In this document: positions 7,997-14,362 of the stretch, one piece after another | Layout of the letters: each line of letters begins with the position of its first letter | Position numbering within the stretch: position 1 is the first letter of the stretch | Source of the DNA: Taibaiella chishuiensis | GTDB lineage: Bacteria > Bacteroidota > Bacteroidia > Chitinophagales > Chitinophagaceae | Length of the DNA: 64,000 nucleotides | NCBI RefSeq assembly: GCF_003014535.1 | Contig: NZ_PYGD01000004.1 | Span: 248,001 to 312,000 of the forward strand | Reading direction: 5' to 3' | Notes under the pieces: generated by a model | What the model saw: only the letters and a program-made list of their open reading frames with translations | Told to the model about the DNA's origin: nothing | The model's database searches: none | Made by a program: the position numbers and the translations under genes

Positions 7997-9189
7997 TAGC
8001 AGCTATACGGAATAAACACGACGAGATCGTAAAGGCGGTAACAGACTTCCTCGTACAGCAGGAAGCGCCGGTATATTGGGGATTAGCCAATGGGCGTGCC
8101 GGCGCTATGCTGCACCTGTTGTATGCGCATAAGCACGGTCTCCTTACCGACTTCGAACCCTTTGAAGCTGCGGTCCAGGAGCTGAGCGGCATCGGCCTGC
8201 AGGACGTAGATTTTAGTTATGGTATGGGAAAGGCAGGCCTGAACTGGTTTTACCAGCTCATGTTCCGGCACGGATTGCTCGACCAGGAGGATATCGATCT
8301 GCTGTGTTTTGATGATGATTACCTGGAAAGCTTTGCCCTTGCTGCATTGGAAGCCGGTAACTACGATTACCTGTACGGCGGGCTAGGCGCAGCGGCCTAC
8401 CTGTTGTACCGGCACGGTGCGCAAAAGAAAGATTACATGGCCCGTGTACTGGCCCTGATTGCGGAACAGGTGAGGGCTAACAATGGCGCCCTGCCTGCTT
8501 TTCAGCTTATGGAGCAACGGCCCGTTCCTGAAATGGTTAACCTCGGACTTGCCCACGGCCTGCCGGCGGTGATCCGCTTTTGCCTGCTTTGCTACACACA
8601 GGATGTTTGCCGCGAAGAGAGCCGGTCGCTGGCCTTGCAACTTATCCGCTATATACGGGCACAGGTGCGGGAGGGCAAAGACACCTGTTACTTTCCCTCT
8701 GTGGTGGAAAAGGGTAAATCGATAGAACAGGATACCAGCAGGCTGGGCTGGTGTTACGGCGATCTGGGTATCGCTTTTGTCCTGTATGAAGCGGGCAGGG
8801 TATTGGCGGATGAGGGGTTAACTGCTTTTGCGCTGGAGGTATTGGAGCATACGACACAACGCAGGACCAATGCACAAACCCTGGTGCACGATGCGGGCTT
8901 TTGTCATGGTAGTGCCGGTATCGCTCATTTTTACAACCGCCTGTGGTTATTATCGCAACGCCCTGTGTTTCGTGAGGCGGCCGACTACTGGATGGCCGAA
9001 ACCCTGCGCCTGGCGCAGCATTCAGATGGTGTGGCGGGTTATAAAAAATGGGATGCAGCAGGCAGCAGCTGGATGGCCGATTACAGCCTCATCGAAGGTG
9101 TGGCAGGTATCGGCCTGGTGCTGATCAGCTACCTTACCGGCGATTGTTCCTGGGATTACAGTGTTATGTTGTCCGATGGTTTCAGCTAG
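7993..9189 (+). CDS. LanC-like cyclase
   Basis: 398 residues, close to NisC size. The start overlaps the preceding stop (ATGA), so it is coupled to the E1-like gene. The alpha-toroid repeats carry the G-rich signatures of LanC, and every catalytic position is present: GLAHG with His188 (general acid/base), GWCYGD with Cys254, and FCHG with Cys304 and His305 as the other zinc ligands. LanC proteins activate a cysteine thiolate on zinc for addition to dehydroalanine or dehydrobutyrine, giving lanthionine rings. The precursors at 6091 and 6571 offer four cysteines each. No LanB dehydratase is adjacent, so the electrophile must come from an enzyme encoded elsewhere or from a different activation by the E1-like partner. 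Confidence 0.85.
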   Translation: MIAAIRNKHDEIVKAVTDFLVQQEAPVYWGLANGRAGAMLHLLYAHKHGLLTDFEPFEAAVQELSGIGLQDVDFSYGMGKAGLNWFYQLMFRHGLLDQEDIDLLCFDDDYLESFALAALEAGNYDYLYGGLGAAAYLLYRHGAQKKDYMARVLALIAEQVRANNGALPAFQLMEQRPVPEMVNLGLAHGLPAVIRFCLLCYTQDVCREESRSLALQLIRYIRAQVREGKDTCYFPSVVEKGKSIEQDTSRLGWCYGDLGIAFVLYEAGRVLADEGLTAFALEVLEHTTQRRTNAQTLVHDAGFCHGSAGIAHFYNRLWLLSQRPVFREAADYWMAETLRLAQHSDGVAGYKKWDAAGSSWMADYSLIEGVAGIGLVLISYLTGDCSWDYSVMLSDGFS

Positions 9190-9216
9190 TGCCGTGTACG
9201 GCTAGCCGCATACTGC

Positions 9217-9675
9217 TTAAGCTTTCAACGCCTGGTCGCGCAGTTCGCGGATCGTATCATGGCTCGCCTTTTGTTCTTCGGCCTGTTCGGCTATGACCTG
9301 CTGTTGCGTTTCCGTAAGCGCATTGTCCTCGTGCAGGGCCTCGTTATAGGCTTCTTTACTGGCATCTTCACCGCGTTCGCATTCGATCAGCAGGCTTCTC
9401 CGGGTATTGCCGGTAAGGCTCGATTTCAGGTCCATCCAGGCACGGTGCAGCTTGCCGGAAAAGGAAGATTCCGTTTCAGGGCTGGAGCCTGCCTGCCGTA
9501 CCAGCGAGATCAGGGCTTCGTTAAACCTTCTGCTCTGGGCCATCATCTGCCTGAAGATGTCGCGGAGATCTGCGTCTTTATCTTTTGTTTCTTTAAGTGC
9601 GCGTTCGTAACCTTTAACTCTGTCATTATTGATCAGGATAAGATCATTTAATGTTTCCACAGCCGTTAATTTCAT
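9217..9675 (-). CDS. PA2169/DUF2383-type four-helix-bundle protein
   Basis: 152 residues, all helical, with the ferritin-like four-helix pattern of the PA2169/DUF2383 family (MKLTAVETLNDLILINNDRVKGYERAL, FNEALISLVRQAGS, then a charged C-terminal helix). Members are small stress-associated proteins in environmental bacteria; the biochemical role is unknown. It is convergent with the LanC-like gene (27 bp apart) and not obviously part of the RiPP pathway. Its upstream region holds three dyad-symmetric elements, suggesting tight regulation. Confidence 0.8.
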   Translation of the reverse strand: MKLTAVETLNDLILINNDRVKGYERALKETKDKDADLRDIFRQMMAQSRRFNEALISLVRQAGSSPETESSFSGKLHRAWMDLKSSLTGNTRRSLLIECERGEDASKEAYNEALHEDNALTETQQQVIAEQAEEQKASHDTIRELRDQALKA

Positions 9676-9693
9676 ATCGCTCTGTTTTAATCC

Positions 9694-9711
9694 CGGGGAT
9701 ATAGATCCCCG
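9694..9711 (-). promoter_or_regulatory. leader hairpin upstream of PA2169-like gene
   Basis: CGGGGAT-ATAG-ATCCCCG, a perfect 7-bp stem 18 bp before the start codon. It may act as a leader hairpin or as an operator half of the palindrome set upstream. Confidence 0.45.
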
Positions 9712-9735
9712 CGGTTAAATAAAAAAATATGTCTC

Positions 9736-9749
9736 ATATACCGGTATAT
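9736..9749. promoter_or_regulatory. 14-bp palindrome upstream of PA2169-like gene
   Basis: ATATACCGGTATAT is a perfect palindrome about 60 bp before the start codon at 9675. A second partial copy of the centre (CACCGGTATT) follows at 9755-9764. Possible operator for a dimeric regulator. Confidence 0.45.
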
Positions 9750-9790
9750 ATAAACACCGGTATTAAGGACAAGTTTAATTACAGAACAGA

Positions 9791-9808
9791 TATTCTCCCG
9801 GGAGAATA
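9791..9808. promoter_or_regulatory. 18-bp perfect palindrome
   Basis: TATTCTCCCGGGAGAATA reads identically on both strands over 18 bp. It lies between the VOC gene end and the PA2169-like gene, about 115 bp before the latter's start. No T-tract follows, so an operator is more likely than a terminator. Confidence 0.5.
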
Positions 9809-9873
9809 AGCTATTTCTAAAGGCAAGATAGTAATTTTTTATAAAAGCCTGCAACGGATAGCATAGAAGCAGG

Positions 9874-10308
9874 TTATGTATCGCTTTTGTTCTGTATACG
9901 GGCCGGTTCGTAATGCAGCAACCAATGGTTGCCATAGCGGTCGGTGAGGTGGCCCGACAAGGCGCCCCAGAAATTACGACCCGGGGGCTGCAACCGGGTT
10001 CCGCCTGCGGCAAGCCGTTCGTAACTGCTCCGGATCTCCTCTTCTGTACTGCAGCAGAGCATCAGCGATACGGCATTGCCGCGGATAAGGCCCTGGTCCT
10101 GTACCAGGTCGGTAGCCATCAGGGCCCAGTTCCCTTTGCTTAATGTGGCTTGCAGGATACAGGCTTTCATGGCCAGGGGCATAGCCTCCGACAGAGGCGA
10201 TTCGCCCAGGGTCCGGAATTGGAGTTCGCCGCCCAGGCAGGACCTGTAAAAGGTCATGGCTTCGCGGCAGTTACCGTTAAAGGTGAGGTAGGAACTGATT
10301 TGGGTCAT
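9874..10308 (-). CDS. VOC-family (PhnB-like) protein
   Basis: 144 residues with the PhnB/glyoxalase-bleomycin resistance fold: MTQISSYLTFNGNCREAMTFYRSCLGGEL at the N-terminus, a central strand-helix repeat, and the end motif GHLTDRYGNHWLLHYEP. PhnB-like VOC proteins are often without known substrate; some bind a metal with His/Glu ligands. The gene follows the DinB-like gene by 4 bp in the same direction, so both are likely one operon, divergent from a GlxA/AraC regulator. Confidence 0.8.
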   Translation of the reverse strand: MTQISSYLTFNGNCREAMTFYRSCLGGELQFRTLGESPLSEAMPLAMKACILQATLSKGNWALMATDLVQDQGLIRGNAVSLMLCCSTEEEIRSSYERLAAGGTRLQPPGRNFWGALSGHLTDRYGNHWLLHYEPARIQNKSDT

Positions 10309-10312
10309 CTCT

Positions 10313-10819
10313 TTAAGACATTAAATGGCGGCTGATATTTTCCAGTTGACGGGTATGCCGTTGCGCATGGATCAGCACAAAACTAAGGAGCTCGAACTTG
10401 GTGAGCTTGCCAAAACCCGGCAGTTCGAATAAAGCACATTCGGGGCTGAGATCGGTTGTGGCGGCCAGTTGGCCGATTTCCTGCTCCACCTGCCGGAGGC
10501 TGGTCAGCAGCTCTTCCTTGTTATGTGGCCCGTTGCAGGGAACTATAAAATCAGGCGCCTGGAATTTTACCGAAAAATCGAGGAAGAGGTCGCGGATCGC
10601 TTTTACCTTTTCATCCTGTGCACGGTCTACCGCGATGCCTGGTCCGCCACAGACATGGTTAAGGCCGCCCGCCGATTTGATGATATGTTCGGTTACCTGT
10701 CCCGCGGTCCAACTGCCGGCGAAGGGTACCGTATTGACCTGTTGCTCAGAAAGTGGCGCCAGTGCATGATATAGGCCCTTAAAGGTTTTTTCGGTTTCTG
10801 ATTGAAGCTGGGCGTCCAT
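10313..10819 (-). CDS. DinB-like four-helix metalloprotein
   Basis: 168 residues from ATG 10819. A longer frame exists to 10999, but its N-terminus has no family similarity and would cross the minus-strand promoter at 10865. The protein shows the DinB/DUF1569 arrangement: a helix with AGSWTAGQVTEHIIKS (His) and the C-terminal HAQRHTRQLENI with two further histidines, together the typical three-His metal site. DinB-type proteins act as thiol-dependent transferases or have unknown roles. It is the first gene of a two-gene operon with the VOC protein. Confidence 0.78.
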   Translation of the reverse strand: MDAQLQSETEKTFKGLYHALAPLSEQQVNTVPFAGSWTAGQVTEHIIKSAGGLNHVCGGPGIAVDRAQDEKVKAIRDLFLDFSVKFQAPDFIVPCNGPHNKEELLTSLRQVEQEIGQLAATTDLSPECALFELPGFGKLTKFELLSFVLIHAQRHTRQLENISRHLMS

Positions 10820-10857
10820 AGTTTCGATTTTTTGGGGATGAGTAAGATTTGGTACTA

Positions 10858-10865
10858 CAAACTTA
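10858..10865 (-). promoter_or_regulatory. -7 promoter element of DinB-VOC operon
   Basis: TAAGTTTG on the minus strand fits TAnnTTTG and lies 38 bp before the DinB ATG. No clear -33 TTG was found. It is back to back with the GlxA-type promoter at 10914-10944. Confidence 0.5.
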
Positions 10866-10913
10866 CAGCCCATACCCGGAACCGGCGTTGGGGTAAAACG
10901 ACAATTCGGAGGG

Positions 10914-10944
10914 TTGTTTGCGACAGGGGCTTTAATTATCTTTG
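10914..10944 (+). promoter_or_regulatory. promoter of GlxA-type regulator gene
   Basis: TTG (10914-10916), 20 bp, then TATCTTTG (10937-10944), an almost ideal Bacteroidota promoter. The ATG at 10950 begins only 6 bp after the -7 element, so the transcript would be leaderless or nearly so. Confidence 0.7.
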
Positions 10945-10949
10945 TGTAC

Positions 10950-11936
10950 ATGAAACACGTATCCATCCTGGTGACCGAAACCGCGGTAATAGAGGCCATA
11001 GCTGCGCCCCGCTACCTGTTCACAGCCGTGAACCAGTTTCTCGAAGCGGCCGGTAAGCCGCCCTATTTCGAAGTGCAGCTGCTGGGGCTTTCGCGCGAGG
11101 TGCGGCTCAATAACCTGTTTTCGGTACATACCGACAGGCTGGTGGATGAAGTAAAACAAACTGATATCATTTTTATACCAGCGCTGAGCGGCAATATGGA
11201 ACAAGCGCTCGAACGCAACAAAGGGCTGGTGCCCTGGATCGTGGAGCAGCACCGTAAAGGTTCGGAAGTGGCTTCGCTGTGTATCGGCGCTTTCCTGCTG
11301 GCGGCTACGGGCCTGTTAAAGGGCAAGCAATGCTCTACCCATTGGTTGTATGCCAACGAATTCAGGACTATGTTCCCCGATGTTACCCTGGTGGATGGCA
11401 GTATCATTACCGAAGAGCAGGGCATTTATTCCAGCGGTGGCGCTAACTCTTACTGGAACCTGCTGTTGTACCTCGTCGAAAAATATACGGACCGCGATAC
11501 AGCCATCCTCGCATCGAAATACTTTGCAGTCGATATCGACCGCGAAAGCCAGGCGGCGTTTATGATGTTCCAGGGTCAGAAGGAGCATGAGGATATTGAA
11601 ATAAAAAAGGCGCAGGATTTTATCGAGGCCAATTACATGGACAAAATATCGGTAGACCAGCTGGCCGATATGTTTGCCATAGGCAGGCGTAGTTTTGAAC
11701 GCCGCTTTAAAAAAGCGACCAATAATACCGTGGCCAATTATATACAAAGGGTAAAAGTAGAAGCGGCCAAACGGAGCTTCGAATCGAGCCGGAAGAACAT
11801 TACGGAAGTGATGTACGATGTGGGGTATTCGGATACCAAAGCCTTCCGCGATATTTTCAAAAAGATAACCGGGCTTACCCCGATCGAATACCGGAATAAA
11901 TACAATAAACCTTATGCCTTGCAAGGCGCGCGGTAA
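10950..11936 (+). CDS. GlxA-family transcriptional regulator (DJ-1/PfpI + AraC)
   Basis: 328 residues from ATG 10950 (MKHVSILVTETAV). The frame is open to 10914, but the promoter lies inside that extension. Residues 1-190 form a DJ-1/PfpI-like sensor domain (VASLCIGAFLLAATGLLKG with a nucleophile-elbow-like Cys, then STHW and YSSGGANSYWNLLLYLVE). Residues about 225-320 hold two AraC-type helix-turn-helix motifs (SVDQLADMFAIGRRSFERRFKK, ITEVMYDVGYSDTKAFRDIFKKITGLTPIEYR). Regulators of this class sense small molecules or stress. The divergent DinB-VOC operon and the GNAT gene 5 bp downstream are its likely targets or partners. Confidence 0.88.
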   Translation: MKHVSILVTETAVIEAIAAPRYLFTAVNQFLEAAGKPPYFEVQLLGLSREVRLNNLFSVHTDRLVDEVKQTDIIFIPALSGNMEQALERNKGLVPWIVEQHRKGSEVASLCIGAFLLAATGLLKGKQCSTHWLYANEFRTMFPDVTLVDGSIITEEQGIYSSGGANSYWNLLLYLVEKYTDRDTAILASKYFAVDIDRESQAAFMMFQGQKEHEDIEIKKAQDFIEANYMDKISVDQLADMFAIGRRSFERRFKKATNNTVANYIQRVKVEAAKRSFESSRKNITEVMYDVGYSDTKAFRDIFKKITGLTPIEYRNKYNKPYALQGAR

Positions 11937-11941
11937 CAACT

Positions 11942-12370
11942 ATGACACAACAAAGTATAACGGTAAAAGAAATAAGCGCTGCAGCGGAACTGGAACAGGC
12001 CTTTGCGGTACGCTACGAAGTATTTGTACAAGGGCAGGGGGCGCCTGCTGCATTGGAAGTCGAGGGTAATGAAAGCGCAGTTCACTTCCTGGCCTTGCTG
12101 GAGGGGCGCCCCGCCGGCGCAGGCCGCTACCGGCAAACGGATAAGGGCTTTAAGCTGGAACGTATAGCGGTGCTGGAAGCCTGTCGGGGCCGGGGTGTCG
12201 GCGATGCCCTGGTAAAGGCCATGCTGGCAGGGCTTAGGGGTAAAGGCACCATTTACCTGCACTCCCAGCTGGCGGCCGCCGGACTCTATGCCCGCAACGG
12301 TTTTGTACAGGAAGGCCAACAGTTTACCGAAGCCGATATGCAACACATAAAAATGGTATACGCCGGTTAA
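11942..12370 (+). CDS. GNAT-family N-acetyltransferase
   Basis: 142 residues with the GNAT fold of the ElaA/YjcF type: AFAVRYEVFVQGQG at the start, GRYRQTDKGFKLERIAVLEACRGRGVGDALV holding the acetyl-CoA binding R/QxxGxG/A loop (CRGRGVG), and AAAGLYARNGFV near the C-terminus. The substrate is unknown. It begins 5 bp after the GlxA-type regulator and shares its terminator, so it is probably co-transcribed. Confidence 0.85.
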   Translation: MTQQSITVKEISAAAELEQAFAVRYEVFVQGQGAPAALEVEGNESAVHFLALLEGRPAGAGRYRQTDKGFKLERIAVLEACRGRGVGDALVKAMLAGLRGKGTIYLHSQLAAAGLYARNGFVQEGQQFTEADMQHIKMVYAG

Positions 12371-12395
12371 TGTTATGGTTCAGTACAGGTATCAG

Positions 12396-12430
12396 GCCCT
12401 TTTAATGTGGTAAAAAAAGGGCTTTCGCTT
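12396..12430 (+). terminator. terminator of regulator-GNAT operon
   Basis: GCCCTTTT (12396-12403) pairs with AAAAGGGC (12415-12422), followed by TTTCGCTTT. A moderate intrinsic terminator 26 bp after the GNAT stop. Confidence 0.6.
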
Positions 12431-12523
12431 TTAATGATACCCGTGAAAAAAATAGCGCCTTTGCTGAAATAACCGGGAGGCGTACCGGTGGGTTCTCCTA
12501 ATTTCGCAATACAAAACTAAGTT

Positions 12524-13822
12524 ATGTATTTAACGATAGCCCATAAAAATAAGCGCCCGGAGCACGTAATGCCCGGCACGAGTAAAGCGCAACGCCTTGC
12601 AGCCGCTGCCCTGCGCCTGGTGCTGCTGATCAGTATGCTGGCGCCAACGGCCTCCCACCTGTGGGCGCAAGGCAAGTACCGCAACGACTTCCAGTATTAC
12701 TGGCAGACCATCAACGATAACTTTGCTTATTTCGACCGGCAGCAATGCAACTGGTCTAAAGTAAAAGACATCTATGGCCCGGCTGTAGACACGACCCGGG
12801 ATCTCCAGGATTTTGTGCGCCTGCTGGAGAGGATCAACCATGAATTACATAACGGGCATGTGTTTCTCAATACCAATACGACGGTATCCAACCGGATGAT
12901 TCCCTCAGGCGCCGATATGAAGGTAGAGCGAAGCAATAACCAATATATAATTGTAGCGCTGCGCGAAGGCTTTAATGCCGCGGTCTGTGGCCTGAAGCCG
13001 GGAATGGTCATCACCCGATTCAACGGGCAGCCTATAGATCTTACGGTACAACCTTTCCTGCCGCAGTCGGTGGCTGCGCGGGATGACGATATGTATGCCT
13101 ACGCCGCCAATATGCTGCTGGCCGGTACGCACGACCAGCCGCGTGTGATCGAAGTAAACAATAAGGGGCGCATACAGCAATTCAGACCCGACAGCCTGCC
13201 CAATAAAACGGAACAGCCCGCCCGCGACCTGCTCGAGGCCCGCATATTGCCCGGCAATACGGGGTATATCAAAATCAACAATGCCTTGGGCAACAGCGAC
13301 CTGATTGCTGCCTTTGACCGGGCGCTGGATACGCTCCTGAATACGAATGGCCTGGTGCTCGACCTGCGCGAAACGCCGGGTGGCGGTAATACAACAGTGG
13401 CAAGGGCTATCATGGGCCGGTTTATTACACGGGAGCAGGCTTACCAGAAACATGTGTATACGGCAGAAGAAAAAGAAACCGGTATACGGCGGGCAACGCT
13501 CGAGCTGGTAGCCCCGCGGGGTAAGGTATACGGCCGGCCTGTGGTGGTATTGGCCGGCTACTGGACGGGCAGTATGGGCGAGGGGATCGTCATCGGGTTT
13601 GACGCCATGCAGCGGGGCAAAATTATGGGTACTAAAATGGCGGGCCTTTTGGGCGAGATCTTTACCTTCCGCACGCCGGAGTATAAGATCCCCTTTTCGT
13701 TTCCCTGCGTAAAGCTGCAGCATATCAATGGGCAGCCCCGGGAGGATTTTGTACCGCCTTATCCCATACCGGAAGGTATAACACCGGTAGCCGCTGCGGC
13801 AGCGCTTGTACAACAAAAGTAA
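12524..13822 (+). CDS. S41-family (C-terminal processing) peptidase
   Basis: 432 residues. The N-terminal hydrophobic stretch (LRLVLLISMLAPTASHLWAQ) is a signal peptide. Translation may start at 12524 or at the in-frame ATG 12569, and the second would give a more typical signal sequence. A degenerate PDZ region (GFNAAVCGLKPGMVITRFNGQPI, about residues 145-170) precedes the tail-specific protease domain: LVLDLRETPGGGNT and YWTGSMGEG with the probable nucleophile Ser350. S41 proteases cleave C-termini of exported proteins or degrade peptides in the periplasm. The gene stands alone, ending at a bidirectional terminator. Confidence 0.85.
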   Translation: MYLTIAHKNKRPEHVMPGTSKAQRLAAAALRLVLLISMLAPTASHLWAQGKYRNDFQYYWQTINDNFAYFDRQQCNWSKVKDIYGPAVDTTRDLQDFVRLLERINHELHNGHVFLNTNTTVSNRMIPSGADMKVERSNNQYIIVALREGFNAAVCGLKPGMVITRFNGQPIDLTVQPFLPQSVAARDDDMYAYAANMLLAGTHDQPRVIEVNNKGRIQQFRPDSLPNKTEQPARDLLEARILPGNTGYIKINNALGNSDLIAAFDRALDTLLNTNGLVLDLRETPGGGNTTVARAIMGRFITREQAYQKHVYTAEEKETGIRRATLELVAPRGKVYGRPVVVLAGYWTGSMGEGIVIGFDAMQRGKIMGTKMAGLLGEIFTFRTPEYKIPFSFPCVKLQHINGQPREDFVPPYPIPEGITPVAAAAALVQQK

Positions 13823-13862
13823 ATAATGAGTAATCCTATAAAAAGACGAATAGCGATCGTTA

Positions 13863-13899
13863 AAATCCGCGCCCGGACAGAATTTCCGGGCGCGGATTT
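13863..13899. terminator. bidirectional terminator
   Basis: Perfect 14-bp stem AAATCCGCGCCCGG (13863-13876) with its complement at 13886-13899, between the S41 protease and the convergent small gene. Confidence 0.8.
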
Positions 13900-13908
13900 C
13901 GTTTCGGC

Positions 13909-14127
13909 TTATCCGAAATGTTCTTCGAGGTGGTCGCTGGTAAGCAGAGGTTTTATAAGACTTGCTCCGTTAACCAGGAGTCGTGTACGGTATTCCGCGT
14001 AGGCTTTGGCGATTTCGTCAACTGCCTGGGCAAACATGTTGTCGTTGGCCAGGAAGCAGAAGCGTTCCCAGCTTTTGTGGCCTTTAAGCCGGGCGAAATC
14101 ATTTTTTATCTCGTCCAGGGATTTCAT
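13909..14127 (-). CDS. small hypothetical protein
   Basis: 72 residues, predicted helical (MKSLDEIKNDFARLKGHKSWERF, FAQAVDEIAKAYAEYRTRL), hydrophilic with no signal or membrane segment. I do not recognise a family. A well-placed ATG, a terminator immediately after the stop and gene-like codon use support it as real. No functional context: gyrA lies downstream in the same direction behind a separate terminator. Confidence 0.55.
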   Translation of the reverse strand: MKSLDEIKNDFARLKGHKSWERFCFLANDNMFAQAVDEIAKAYAEYRTRLLVNGASLIKPLLTSDHLEEHFG

Positions 14128-14306
14128 AGGCGGGTAGCTATTGGTTCATGAAAATAATGATTAGTTAACCTGGAATGATAAACAGCACCTGCCGGCTTAA
14201 TGTTCTGCGCCGCACCGCGAATTAACAGGTCGAAAGGGATATTGAAAAAAGATATGATTTTTGTTTAATGCAATAAAGCAGGCATACTGTTGATTAACAG
14301 TTAAAA

Positions 14307-14336
14307 AAAAGCTCCTGCCCTGAGGCAGGAGCTTTT
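14307..14336 (-). terminator. gyrA terminator
   Basis: 13-bp stem (14307-14319 with 14324-14336, AAAAGCTCCTGCC / GGCAGGAGCTTTT), followed in the minus direction by a run of T from the complement of 14303-14310. About 27 bp past the gyrA stop. Confidence 0.85.
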
Positions 14337-14362
14337 TATGCTTTCGTATTGTTTATGCTTCT

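Noticed and set aside
9687-10013. 108-residue minus-strand frame covering the palindromes
   Set aside because: Runs into the VOC gene in another frame and through palindromic promoter DNA; not protein-like.
10820-10999. N-terminal extension of the DinB-like protein
   Set aside because: It crosses the back-to-back promoters and has no similarity to the family. ATG 10819 gives the typical start.
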